From Neocallimastix lanati (nom. inval.) (lineage: Eukaryota > Neocallimastigomycota > Neocallimastigomycetes > Neocallimastigales > Neocallimastigaceae): a stretch of DNA of 30,000 nt. Where the stretch lies: NCBI GenBank assembly GCA_016946835.1, contig JACVTC010000009.1, positions 1,775,001 through 1,805,000 on the forward strand, given 5' to 3'. The notes beneath the pieces are model-generated. The model searched no databases and had not been told where the DNA came from. It saw only the letters and a program-made list of their open reading frames with translations. Below, one piece after another: positions 10,245 through 21,634 of the stretch. Position 1 is the stretch's first letter. Each line of letters opens with the position of its first letter. Both the position numbers and the translations under genes were made by a program.

Positions 10245-11351
10245 ATGGATGAGGTACAAAAGATTGAAAGTTTAATTCAATTAATTACAGCTTTAAAATT
10301 GAATCAAAGAGAAATTTCTTTAAAGGACTTCTATAAAGGAAGACAAGTTTATGAAGAAGATCCTAATGATTATGGCGATGAATTAATACCAATTTTAAAA
10401 GAAGCCAGAATCGTTTATGTATTCCAGAGTTCATATCATTCCAGTAGTACGAATGTGTCAAATACAAACCCACTAAATATCAATAAACTTAAGCAAAAAT
10501 ATAACCTTAGGCCAATGATATATCGTGAAGTCTATATGACGCATATGTTCTTCAATAGATCTGATCTGGAACGAGGCTACTCTGTTTATCCATACTCTTT
10601 TAAAAAATTAGTTAACTTTTATAAAAAGAAGAACGTTGAAGCGAATGTTTTTTTAATTAAAACAAAATATCATAGTTGGGATGAAGACCTTGATGGTAGG
10701 GAATTGTATGAAGCCTATGAAGGAAAAGTAACTAACAAGCCATATAATTCTTCCCATAATTATTACTATTCAAAAAGTTTTAACATAAATCCTATTTGGA
10801 GAGAAACAGATTTAGGAAAACTGGAAGAAAACATATCCATTCCTTTTAATTATCTTGAACGTTGTAGAGTTTATTTTATTGCAATTAGGGCCAAAAATGG
10901 TTTAACCTGTGTTACAAATGTATTTAGTATTTTATATCAACCCTTTGCTAAAAAAGATGAAAAATTAGGAATTCTTTCTGGACCAAGAATTTTTGGATAT
11001 GGATTTAGATATTATCATCCAAGTGAAGATTCAACTAATAATGACACTATCGATGAACATGAAAATGAAAATGAAGATTCAACTAATAATGACACTATCA
11101 ATAAAAATGAAGATGAAAATGAAGATTCAACTAATAATGATACTATCAATAAAAATGAAGATGAAAATGAAGATTCACGTATTAGTAATGATACCAATGC
11201 CATAAAAGATTTAACTACTCGTGATAATCTTGAAAAAGAAAAAGATCCAACTAGTGGTCATAACACCAGCAATAAAATGAAAAATAAAAAAAAGAAAAAT
11301 AATAAAAAGAAGAATAACAAAAAGAAAAATAAAAAGAAGAAGAGAAATTAA
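10245..11351 (+). CDS. Hypothetical protein, intronless, with acidic repeat and lysine-rich tail
   Basis: 368 residues. There is no other in-frame ATG between the upstream stop (10221) and this start. Base composition is clearly higher in GC than the flanks and codon usage resembles the other genes. Residues 1-255 look like a folded soluble domain rich in Tyr/Phe (GYSVYPYSFKKLVNFY, LERCRVYFIAIRA, ILSGPRIFGYGFRYYH), with no signal peptide or membrane segment. Residues 261-308 are three 16-residue units of type EDSTNNDTINKNEDEN, with a partial fourth. Residues 345-368 are almost only Lys and Asn. I do not recognise the family. An acidic linker followed by a basic tail would suit a nucleic-acid-binding, nuclear or nucleolar protein (inference only). 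No neighbouring gene lies within 5 kb to suggest a role. That it is a real gene is likely; the function is open. Confidence 0.85.
   Translation: MDEVQKIESLIQLITALKLNQREISLKDFYKGRQVYEEDPNDYGDELIPILKEARIVYVFQSSYHSSSTNVSNTNPLNINKLKQKYNLRPMIYREVYMTHMFFNRSDLERGYSVYPYSFKKLVNFYKKKNVEANVFLIKTKYHSWDEDLDGRELYEAYEGKVTNKPYNSSHNYYYSKSFNINPIWRETDLGKLEENISIPFNYLERCRVYFIAIRAKNGLTCVTNVFSILYQPFAKKDEKLGILSGPRIFGYGFRYYHPSEDSTNNDTIDEHENENEDSTNNDTINKNEDENEDSTNNDTINKNEDENEDSRISNDTNAIKDLTTRDNLEKEKDPTSGHNTSNKMKNKKKKNNKKKNNKKKNKKKKRN
11025..11185 (+). repeat. 48-bp in-frame minisatellite within the 368-aa gene
   Basis: Three full 48-bp units (11025-11072, 11073-11120, 11121-11168) and a partial fourth (from 11169). 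Units 2 and 3 differ by a single silent change (GAC/GAT), which points to recent expansion by slippage or unequal exchange. The open frames in other phases across this stretch are shadows of the repeat. Confidence 0.92.
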
Positions 11352-12318
11352 AAAATGAGTTATTAAATAATTAAAGAATAAAAAAATTATCTACTCTATT
11401 ATATATTAATAATTATTACAAAATCTTTTTATTTTATTTTATTTTTTTTGTTTTTTAAAAAAAAATCTCTTTATTTTTAATTTATCTATCGGTAATTATT
11501 TATTATATATTACTATATATAATTCAAAATATTTTTAAATTATAATAAAATGAGAACGAAAAAATATTAACATATTATATGTATAAAATATTATATTTAT
11601 CCAATTTTTTTTTTTTTTTCAATTTTAATTCTGAATTAATTTTTTTTTCGGTTTTTAAATGTTAACTGATGCATATAAAGCATTTATAAAAAATATTTTT
11701 ATTCGTAATGTCTAAAAAAATAAAACATTTATTTAATTATTTAATTATTTTATTATTTTATTATTTTATTATTTATTGTGAATAAAATAATATTAACTAT
11801 TCCAATTTTTTTTTCTTTAATGTAATATAAAATGTTTATAATAATATGCTATTTTTTTAATGATCAATATTTAAATTAATAAATTTATATTTATTTTCAA
11901 TAATTCCAAATTACTATTTGTTTATTTATCTGTATTAAAAAATTATGTCGTTAAATTAAAACGTAAGAAATATTACAATGTGAATGCTATAGCATTTCTG
12001 ATGATTTCAAAGTATAATATATATATATATATAAATTATTTTTTTTTATTTATTATTTTTATTTTTATCTTTTGATTTTATATAATTTTAAATTTATTTT
12101 TCTCTTTTTTTTTTTTTTTTTTTCATTATTTTTCATTATTTATATTTTTTAATACTCGATCAATTATTATTAGTATATAAATATATATATATATATATTT
12201 CTTATATTTTTCTCATCATCTTATTTTATTGCATTAACTTTTTTTTTAATATATATTTATCAATTAAGAAATTCTAGCAATTATATTTCAAAAAAAAAAT
12301 AAAATAAAAATAAAAATA
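11352..12318. other. Intergenic AT region
   Basis: No gene seen. T and A runs, TATTT-type simple repeats and a 14-bp palindrome, AATGCTATAGCATT, at 11983-11996. Confidence 0.65.
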
Positions 12319-12836
12319 AAGTTCTTTGAGGGTTGAAGGAAAAGAAATGGCTTTCATCAAGTGTACTAATTACAGTTTTCTGTAAAATCTGATGATGATT
12401 GATCTCTTCTTAAGTGGCTATAAACGAATATTATTTTCTGCTATAATAATAAGACAAGTATCATATTATACACCTCTACTACTCGGAATCGAATAAAGAA
12501 AGAACGAGAAATGCATACACTGACACTAAGTTAATTTAAGATTTTTATATTGGATTAAAGGATTTTTCAAATGGGGGAATAGCTTTACATCCTTTTTATT
12601 GTGTTTCTAAAGAACTTCATATTCCTCTTCTCTCTTTCGAGCGAAATGTACGATTGCTCAGGTAAAGTGGTTTTAAAAAAAAAAAATTGGAAAAACTCGA
12701 AATGTATTAATCTCTTATTTTACTTTAGAGATATATCGTAAGTATTGTGGAAGTTTCATGCATGGGATAAAAAAAAAAAAAAAAAAAAAAAGTAAAAATT
12801 TTAGCCTAGCTGACAAATTATGATAAAATTTTCCAT

Positions 12837-12889
<53 letters not shown>
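12319..12889 (+). other. GC-richer non-coding island followed by A runs (A21, A52)
   Basis: About 450 bp at 12319-12769 have gene-like composition, but every frame on both strands is broken by stops within a few tens of codons. The island ends at an A run (about 12770-12791). After some 45 bp of mixed sequence comes an A52 run (12838-12889), the longest homopolymer of the window. Candidates are a non-coding RNA gene, a decayed pseudogene or a polyadenylated retroposed copy. A sequence matching snoRNA box C (ATGATGA, 12392-12398) and a CTGA (12520-12523) occur, but the flanks do not pair into a terminal stem, so I do not call a snoRNA. Confidence 0.4.
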
Positions 12890-12891
<2 letters not shown>

Positions 12892-13618
12892 AAAAGAAAA
12901 AAAGTTATTTATTTAATTATTATGATTATAAAGAAAATTTTATTATATTTCTTTAGAGATTATTTGTTATAAGAAGTTTATTAAAAAAAAAAATTATTTT
13001 AATTGAAAGTTTTAATTTTTATTAAAAAAAATATGTGAATGATCACATGATACTTTCATTCAAATTATTAATATTAATAAAATATTATATTAAATAAATA
13101 TTAATATGAATAAAAAATAATATAATCATACTCTACTAAAAATAATAACACATAAAAGTTGATTATACATAAATTATGTCAAAATGCATTACATTCCTAC
13201 ATATGGAGGTTTTAACATGTGATAACATGTTCTTATTTCTATTTATTTTTATTGTCAACACATAAATAAAGATATAAGGACGGCCAATAACAAAACAATA
13301 AGTAATTCTAATAATAATAAATCATAAATATCATAAATAATATTAAATATATGGATACAAAAAGAAATAATAATAATAAAAGGATAACTATAAAAATATA
13401 ATAAATCTTAAATTTTTTTTTTTATGAGTTTTTTAAGTACAAATTGTTACGATATTACTATTAGTATGATACTTAATAAATTAGCTTTAATAATGTTATT
13501 TATTTAGAAAACTATTTTAATAAAGATCATAATAGATTAAAACAAAAAATAAATATATTTTTTATATTTCTTTTATTTATTTAGTTTTTAGATATATTTA
13601 ATAGAAAGAATAGATTAA

Positions 13619-13650
<32 letters not shown>
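13619..13650. repeat. (TAA)n microsatellite
   Basis: About 10 to 11 uninterrupted TAA units in intergenic DNA. Confidence 0.9.
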
Positions 13651-13651
<1 letters not shown>

Positions 13652-13862
13652 TATAATAATAAATATTAATAATTAAGATTAAACTAATTATAAAAAATAT
13701 TAAATATTAATATATATATATAATTATAAAAAAATATATAATAATTTTATTATTTATTTATTTAATTCATTTAATTCATTATTTCTTTTTTTTTTTTTTT
13801 TAATTATTATTATTATTATTTTTTTCATTTATATTTAATTGATTCATCATCCGTAAATTTCA

Positions 13863-13899
13863 TTTCTATTGGATACAAAAAATGTCAATCCAATAGAAA
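13863..13899. other. 12-bp perfect inverted repeat
   Basis: TTTCTATTGGAT (13863-13874) and ATCCAATAGAAA (13888-13899) are exact reverse complements with a 13-base loop, inside a small GC-richer patch (about 13845-13930). Each arm carries an ATTGG/CCAAT pentamer. It could be a CCAAT-type protein-binding pair or a transcribed hairpin; no adjacent gene supports either. Confidence 0.6.
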
Positions 13900-16537
13900 A
13901 AGATGGTCTTCACCACCAAAAACCCCTTTTATTTTATTTTTATTTTTTATTTTAATTTTAATTTTATTTTATTTTATTTAATTTTATATTATTTATTTAT
14001 TTAATTTTTTATCATTAAAATCAAATTTTATATATATATTTATTTTTCTTATTATTTTATTTAATTTTTCTTATTTGTCTTATTTCTTTATTTTGAGAAA
14101 AACTAACTAATATGAAAATTTCAATTTTTTTTTTCAATGAACTATTTATATTATTTTTGGTGTTCAAACTTCTGAAAATAAAAATATAAAAATTTATATA
14201 TATAGTTTAGGTTTTTATTTATTAAATAAAGATTAGATTATTATCAATAACAATAGCAATGATTAAAACATAATTAAAATTTGTATTATATAATATCATG
14301 AAATAAGATAAAATAAAAATTAATATTAGTAATCATTTTGATAAATATTTTCTTCTGTAATATTTCTATTATGTTCATTAAATTCAATTTAAATACTATG
14401 ATATTTTTTTTCTATTAAATAGAATTATATCTTTTTTTTCTTTTTTTTTTTTTTTCTTTTTTGATTAACTTGTAAATATTAAAATATTATCATATTTCAA
14501 AATATAGTTGATTTTTTGTTGTATATAATATAGAAGAGCATTCATTACATTAAGGGAATTAAAACTACTTATATACCTATTTAAATATATATATATATTA
14601 TATAAAAATTATTTTTTCAACATAATGAAATTCTTATTTATTTTATTTTGTTCTTCATAAAATGGTTTAAAATTAAAATTCTAGGAAAAAGCAAAGGTAT
14701 AAATATTTAAATAAATTTTTTTTTTATATTTTATTATTTTATTTTTATATTTTTTATTATTTTATTATTTTTTTTTATATTTTATTTTTTTTAATTTTTT
14801 AATTTTTCATTTTTACATCAAAAAAAGACACAATTTTTAATTTTAATTTTTAATTTTTAATTCTTTAAATTCTATTTAATATTTTTTAATTTTTAATTTT
14901 ATTTTTTTAATTTTTATTTTTTATGTTTTTTTTTTTTTTTCTTTTTTTTTTTATGCTTTTTTTTATTATTTATCCAATTAGATATTATATTACTTTATAT
15001 TCATAATATATTAAATTCCCGTTTATAAAAGTAATAAAATTAAGAGATGGACACTTTTTATTTTTTTATATATTTAAATAAATTAAATTTTATGAAATAT
15101 AAACTTTTTTTATTATTTATTATATTATTTAATATATTATCTATTATTATTATTTATTATTATTGTTTTAGTTATTATATTTATATTTTATATTATTTAT
15201 TATATAGATTTGAAAGAATGATATGAATATACATATCAATCCATATATAAAAAATTTAAATAGTAATAAATAATAGAAAATAGTAAATTGTTAAAATGTA
15301 ATATTTAATAATAATAATAATAATAATAATAATTAATAATAATAATAATAATATTTATTATACATTATTGTTGATGTATGATTTATATCTTTACTTTTTA
15401 TTATTTATTTTATTATTTATTTATTTTATTATTTATTTATTTTATTATTTATTTAATTATTTAATTATTTAATTATTTAATTATATTTGATGTATTTTAT
15501 TATATGTAAATAATTTTATTAAACAATACTAATTATTTTATATTGTAATATATTCAAATATATTATCTTTATTAAATAGTATTTGTTAAATAAAAATTTT
15601 TTTCTATTTCTGTATAATTTGAAAAAAAATTTATATAAATACATTAAATACATTATATTAATATATTATATATTAATATTTATCATTTATGGTTAAATAC
15701 ATGAATAATAGTGACATAATATGTGATTTATAATATATTATAATAAATTTAAATGAATTGAAAGAAATATATTGTTATATACTTCAATATATTATCGAGT
15801 AATGAAATGATACATCTTATAAAATAAAATATACTTGAAAATATAAAATATATATAAAAAAAAATATATTTGAAAATATAAAATAAATACATATTAAATA
15901 AAATATTTATTATAAATAAAATACATATTAAATAAAATATTTATTATATAAAATAAATATAAAATAAATATAAAATAAATATAAAATAAATATAAAATAA
16001 ATAAAATATTTATTTATTATATAAAAATATATAAAAAATAGAAATAAAAAAAAAAAGTTTAAATTAAATTAGATGAAATAACTTGCTAAAAAAAAAATTT
16101 ATTAAAAAAAAAAAAAAATTTTTTTTAACACAAGCCAATATATAAAGAAAAAAAAAGTTTTAGAATTTTTTATTTTTTATTTTTTTATTTTTTTTATTTT
16201 TTTTTCTATTTTTTTTAACAACTTGAAAATATAATTTAATTTTATTTATTTTATTTTAGTAGAAAATTCTTTTCATTTCATTTCTTTTCATTTCATTTTT
16301 TTTTATATACTAAAAAAAAGTATTTAACAAAAAAAAAAACAATCAAAATAATCTATTAATTAAACAAAAAAAAAAAAAAAAGAAAAAAATAAAAAATAAA
16401 AAAAAAGAAAAAGAAAAAGAAAAAGAAAAAGGAATAACCATTAAAATAAAAATAAAATAATATATATATTTAAACTTTATGTAAAGCCAACAAACAAACA
16501 AATAAACAAAAAAAAAAGTTTAATTAATTAATTAATT

Positions 16538-16563
16538 AATAATACATAATAATATGTATTATT
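16538..16563 (+). other. Hairpin in the leader of the transporter gene
   Basis: AATAATACAT and ATGTATTATT pair perfectly over 10 bp with a 6-base loop, about 220 bp before the transporter ATG. It could lie in the 5' untranslated region. The bases are all weak pairs except one, so its role is uncertain. Confidence 0.45.
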
Positions 16564-16782
16564 GAGATATATATAATATTTATTTTTGTCATTTTATTAA
16601 ATGTCATTATATAAATAATGCTAAGCGAAACAAAACTACATATATAATATCATTAATTAAAAGAATTATTAATAATAAGAATAAAAATCTATAATAACAA
16701 CAAAAATTTAAAAATAAAAATAAATAATAGAAATAATAGAAATAATAAAAATAATAAAAATAATAAAAATATATAATTAAAT

Positions 16783-17119
16783 ATGTCAGAAGATAATGAT
16801 ATAAGTAATATAGCCACAATAGATTCACTCTCTGGAAAAAGTGTTAGCATTCAGTCATATTATTCAGATTCTGAAACCATTGAAATCGATGATGAAAATG
16901 CAAGTTTGTTAAGGCATCATGACCCTTCCAATAATAGAAATAAAAAAGAAAATAATGAAAAATTAGGTTTAATATTAATGGTAAGTTTTTTTTTTTTATT
17001 TTTTTTTTTTATTATTATTGAAATTTAGAAATTTCAAATTTAGAAATTTCGAATTTATAATGAAAATATAAATAAAATAATAATAGATATTATTGATAAA
17101 TAATAAAAGATATACTTAT

Positions 17120-17167
<48 letters not shown>

Positions 17168-18759
17168 TTTTATTTGAAACAAATGATTATTTAAAAAAAA
17201 TAATTTTTTAATCATTCATTTATTTATATAAAATATATATGAATATTTAACAACAACAACAACAACAATAATAATGAAAAAAAGGCACTGTCAGCTTTAC
17301 TGTTTTCAATTATGTCACTATGTGCAAAAATTGTAAATAAAAAATACCCATTCTTTCAATCCGTACTTATCCTTTCAATTGTTCAAATGCTTGGTAGTTA
17401 TATCGGTTGTAATTTAGCTAGAATCAGTTCATGGGGTTATCCTCAACAGTATTTAGAAATGGTATGTCGAGGTACCTTCGGTGCCCTTGCCATAACATTA
17501 TATTTTTCTGGTTTGACTTATTTAACATTGGGTGATAATACAGGTAAAAAAAGATAGATCGATAGATTTAATGATATATATATATAAATACCTCTTGATT
17601 TTAACATTTTTATTAAATATTTAATATATATATAATATATATATATATAATATATATTTAATTATCATTATAATAATAACCAACTATTAATAAAATTAAT
17701 GATAAAAATTAATAATTTTTTTTCTTTTTTTATTATATTATATTTTATTTTATTATATTTTATTTTATTTTATTTTATTTTTCTTTTTAATATTATTAGC
17801 TATTTTCTTTACTACGCCTGCTTTTATAACGATTATTGCATGGATACTCTTAGGGGATAAATTAACTGTTTTTGATAGTTTAATATCACTATTTAGTATA
17901 TTAGGTGTATTATTGGTTTCAAAACCACAATTTTTATTTATAAGGGATAGTAATAATGACAGTAGCGATAATAATGATAATAGTAATGATAATCATAATA
18001 ATAATTCAATTTATTTCTTATTACCGTTAATTGGTGCCTTCATGGCTGCTTTTGCATATGTTATGATTCGTGATATTGGTAAAGAGATTCATTATTTAAT
18101 TCATCGATTTTATTTTGGGGTAGTATCTACCGCTATATCGGCATGTTCCCTCTTCATTTTCAAAATTCAGGATCCAGTCCTACCTGAATCCCTCTTTGAT
18201 TGGATTATATATGGTTTTATAGGGATTTCAGCCTTCCTTGGTCAATATCTCTTACATCAAGGGATTCAACATTGTACCTCAGGGTCAGGAACTTTGGTAA
18301 GGATATCTATATACCTATATATCTATATATATATATATATATTTTTTTTTTAATTTAATTAATTAAAAATAGAATAGTTCAATTTAAATACTTTAAATGA
18401 CTAATATAAATATTTTATTTTATAATATGTTATTTACTACATAATTTTAATAATTATTATTTACTAATAATCTAATTTTATTTTTTATATAATTTAAATT
18501 TTTTTTATTCATTATTTATTATTAGTTAAGAAATTTAGATGTTGTTTTTTCATTTATTTTTGGAATGATATTTTTTGGAGAAATTCCTGGATGGAATTCC
18601 ATACTTGGTTCACTTATGATTGTTGGTAGTAATTTAATGATGGGTTTTAAACAATATTTACAAAAGATGAAAGAAAAAATAGAACCTTCTCTCCAAAATA
18701 TTTTTGTTTCATTAGATGAGTCGAACGAGGAAGCAACGCTTGAGGATGAAAATGAATAA
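16783..18759 (+). CDS. EamA-family drug/metabolite (DMT) transporter, four exons
   Basis: Join 16783-16980, 17285-17543, 17800-18296, 18526-18759; introns of 304, 256 and 229 bp all begin GTAA and end AG. The product is 395 residues. Residues 1-60 are a polar, acidic cytosolic leader. From residue 62 on there are about ten hydrophobic segments in two EamA halves. The first half contains CRGTFGALAITLYFSGLTYL then LGDNTAIFFTTPAFITIIAW, a signature of this superfamily, joined exactly at an exon boundary. A loop at 203-222 is Asn/Asp/Ser low complexity. The second half ends LRNLDVVFSFIFGMIFFGE and LGSLMIVGSNLMMG. It resembles eukaryotic SLC35G-type members, which sit in the plasma or endomembrane system; the substrate cannot be told from sequence. 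Intron 1 contains (AC)n, (TA)n and (CAA)n tracts. A decayed copy of part of exon 3 lies at 28096-28300. Confidence 0.94.
17119..17160 (+). repeat. (AC)n-(TA)n microsatellite in transporter intron 1
   Basis: A run of CA units passes directly into TA units and then a T run. A short (CAA)n(TAA)n tract lies near the acceptor of the same intron (about 17251-17275). Confidence 0.85.
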
Positions 18760-19424
18760 AAATAAATAAAAAAAATAATAAATAAATAAATAATAAATTA
18801 ATGAATGAAAAGAAAAAGAAAAAAGAAAAAAAAAAAAAATTTAATTTTCCTTTTTATTTTTCTTTTTTCTTTTTTCTTTTCTTTCTTTTAAAATTTTAAT
18901 TTTATTAATTATATACCAGATATCTTATTTTTTTTTCTTATTTTTTTTTTTCTTATTACTTCATTTAGATCAATTATTTATTTTTTTTATATACTTTCAT
19001 ATAATTTTATTATTATAAAAAAAATTTTTTTATATAATAAAATTATTAAAAAAAATATATATATTTATATAATAATAATTTATTTATTATATAAAACCTA
19101 TAGTCATTTCTTTAGTTATTATTTAAATTAGAATTATATACTAAATATAATTATTTATACAACGTACTATTTATTTAATTTAAATTCTATTGTTTATATA
19201 TATTAAAAAAAATATATATATATATATTTAAAAATTTTATAATAATAAAAAAAGAATTTTTTTTTATTATATTTATAAAATAAATAAATTAAAAATAATA
19301 ATATAATAATAAAGATTTAAATTCAAATGCAAATGAAATTCATAATCAAAATCAAATTAACAAAAATAATAAAATAAAAAAAAAAATTAAAATTAAAATT
19401 AAAAAAAAAAGAAATTAGCAAATG

Positions 19425-19480
<56 letters not shown>

Positions 19481-19984
19481 TAGACAAAAAAATAAAATAA
19501 TAAAAAATAAAAATAAAATAATAAAAAAATTAAAAAAATAGAAAAATGGAAAAATTAAAAAAATAGAAAAATGGAAAAATTAAAAAATGAAGAAATAAAA
19601 AATTAGAAAATAAAATATATAAACGTTAAAAAGCGAATAAATAAATAAATAAATAAAAATAATTTAATCTATGCCGAACGAACAACAAATTAAATTAATA
19701 GTTTTTTTAAAAATAATTATAAACTTAAAAAAAAATTAAAAAAATAAAAAATCAAAAATAAAATAAAAAATCAAAAAAAAAAAAAAAAAAAATAAAATAA
19801 AAAATAAAAATAAACAATAAAAATATAAAAAAAAAAAAATAAAATTATAAATATGAAAAACTTTAACATATATATAAATATATATATTTTTTTTTAAAAA
19901 AAAAAAAAAATCCAAGCATTACCCAATGAACTTTTTTTTTTTTTTTTATTTTAATTTCATACCTTTTCATTTATTTATATATTA
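18760..19984. other. Intergenic AT region downstream of the transporter
   Basis: No gene seen. Purine-rich and T-rich simple sequence, including an A50 run at 19427-19476 and repeated AAAATTAAAAAAATAGAAAAATGG units around 19530-19585. Confidence 0.7.
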
Positions 19985-20367
19985 GTTAGCCTCACAGGAA
20001 TTACCTCACCAACACTATATATCCGTCATTAGTAGTTCTTTTGAGTTACTATTTGATTGGTTTAAGTAATAATAAAAAAAAAAAAAAAAAACCCTTCACA
20101 ATTAAGAGTGTCAATATCGAACCGATATGGCGAAATAAATAAAAAAAAAAAAAAAAAAAAAAAAAATTTTTATTTCTATTTCTTGTCCTCCTAGTACATC
20201 ATATACCAATAGTAAAATAGATCCATTCTTTACACTACACAACGAATCTACGAAAAAAAAAAAAAAAAAAAAGAATCCCTCTCAAAAATAATATTTCTCT
20301 TGATTTAAGGGAAAGTTTAGTAGTCTTCACATACACACTCTCTCTACATAAAGTTTATTCCAAGTCT

Positions 20368-20375
<8 letters not shown>
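19985..20375. other. Patchy GC-richer island split by A runs
   Basis: Four mixed-sequence patches (about 19985-20065, 20093-20142, 20177-20252, 20273-20365) are separated by A runs of roughly 14-25 bases. All frames have stops. The second patch holds a small hairpin, ATATCG-AAC-CGATAT. The regular alternation of unique sequence and poly-A is unusual but I cannot assign it. It could be untranslated or non-coding RNA sequence, or eroded retroposed fragments. Confidence 0.35.
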
Positions 20376-20422
<47 letters not shown>

Positions 20423-21426
20423 TATTTAATTCATAAATAATAATAATAATAATAATAATAATATGAATTAATGAAATAAAAAAAAAAAAAAAAAAAAAAT
20501 TCTATAAAGTGTAATTGATATTTATTAAATTTAATAAATAATTAAATATATATATATAATATATATTTTTTACTATATTAAAAATTCTAATAATAAATAA
20601 AAATAATGATAATATCAATATAATATTATTATTTATATATATTATTATTTATAATAAATATTATTATTAAATTATTATTATTACTTATTTTTATTTATTT
20701 TTATTTTTATTATTATATTATTTATTATTAAATTATTTATTATAATTTTTTTTTTTTACTATTTTTTCTTCTTTTAGTTTTTTTTTTTTTTTTTTTTTTT
20801 ATTTTTTTAATTTTTTTTTATATTAATCTATGAAAATTAGCTAGGGAAAAAAAAAAAGGAGAAAAAAAAAAAAAAAAAAAGAGTGATTTAAAATAATTTG
20901 AATTTTTTTTTTTTTTTATTTACCAAATTCAAAATAAAAAAAAAATTTAAGCATTTCAAAATATTTCAAAACATTTTGAAATATTTTTTTTTGTAAAAAA
21001 AAAAATATAAAATAATAAAAATAAAATAAAAAAAAAAGTTTTCAATTTATTATATAATAAAAAATTTTTTTTAGATTATATTAATAATAATAAAATAATA
21101 GGAAAAGAGAAAAAAAAATAATTATTTATTTAATTATTGAATATAAAATTATAAAATAAAAAAAAATATATATATATATATATATTATAATTATTATATA
21201 TAATATATCAATATGTAATATCTTCATTATTTACAATAAACTTAACCAATTTGGATTACCAGCTTTACGGAATATTAATCCCATATTGAAAATTACAGTG
21301 AATTAACATTAAATGAAAGCTTTAGCGTTATTATTTTTTTTTATTTTATTATTAAACATTATAATAATTAAAACTATTATTTAAATGATCCTTCAAAAAT
21401 TAATTTCTTTTCTCTTTAAAGTTTCG

Positions 21427-21455
<29 letters not shown>
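20376..21455. other. Intergenic AT region
   Basis: No gene seen. A (TA)n microsatellite (about 20381-20419), (TAA)n (about 20438-20462), T runs (20779-20800, 21429-21452), a 14-bp perfect inverted repeat (20958-20987), and a slightly GC-richer patch at 21240-21330 with no open frame. Confidence 0.65.
20958..20987. other. 14-bp near-perfect palindromic hairpin
   Basis: AAAATATTTCAAAA and TTTTGAAATATTTT are exact reverse complements separated by two bases (CA). It lies about 650 bp beyond the CotH stop codon, probably too far to be its 3' end signal. Confidence 0.6.
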
Positions 21456-21459
<4 letters not shown>

Positions 21460-21580
21460 TGTCTGTATACTTTTTATACTTTCACTCAACTATTGTTCTG
21501 AAATATAAACATTAACGTTACCTTTTTCTTTTTTTTTTTTTTTTATTTTTCTTAATAGATTTGATATTGGCTATATATCC
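21456..21580 (-). pseudogene. Decayed second copy of the 3' end of the CotH gene
   Basis: On the minus strand this aligns step by step with the last ~90 bp of the CotH coding region. Shared words include GCCAATA-CAAATCT-TTAA, TTAATxT-xATxTCAGA-CAAT and AGTATACAGA-ATTAA, in the same order and orientation. It carries substitutions and an expanded A run in the middle, and the reading frame is broken. It probably comes from a tandem or partial duplication of the adjacent gene, or is the stub of a lost neighbouring paralogue. Confidence 0.8.
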
Positions 21581-21634
21581 ATGGAAAAAAAAAATAAATT
21601 AAGAAAAACCTATATTAAAAAAAAAAAATTAACA

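Larger units (their letters stand above)
12890..16782. other. Intergenic AT desert and leader of the transporter gene
   Basis: About 3.9 kb without a supportable gene. It holds a (TAA)n microsatellite (13619-13650), a 12-bp inverted repeat (13863-13899), T-rich simple sequence (about 13920-14100, 14720-14960), TATTT-type and AAATAT-type repeats (about 15390-15480, 15880-16020), and an A-rich leader before the transporter start that contains a hairpin (16538-16563). Confidence 0.65.

Noticed and set aside
10993-11205. Open frames in other phases over the repeat of the 368-aa gene
   Set aside because: A 48-bp period keeps alternative frames open; they are shadows of the real coding frame.
12392-12523. 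C/D-box snoRNA
   Set aside because: Box C and D words are present, but the closing stem and C'/D' boxes are not, and such short words occur by chance.
16607-16828. Minus-strand open frame before the transporter
   Set aside because: It is the reverse complement of AAT-type repeats and overlaps the true transporter start.
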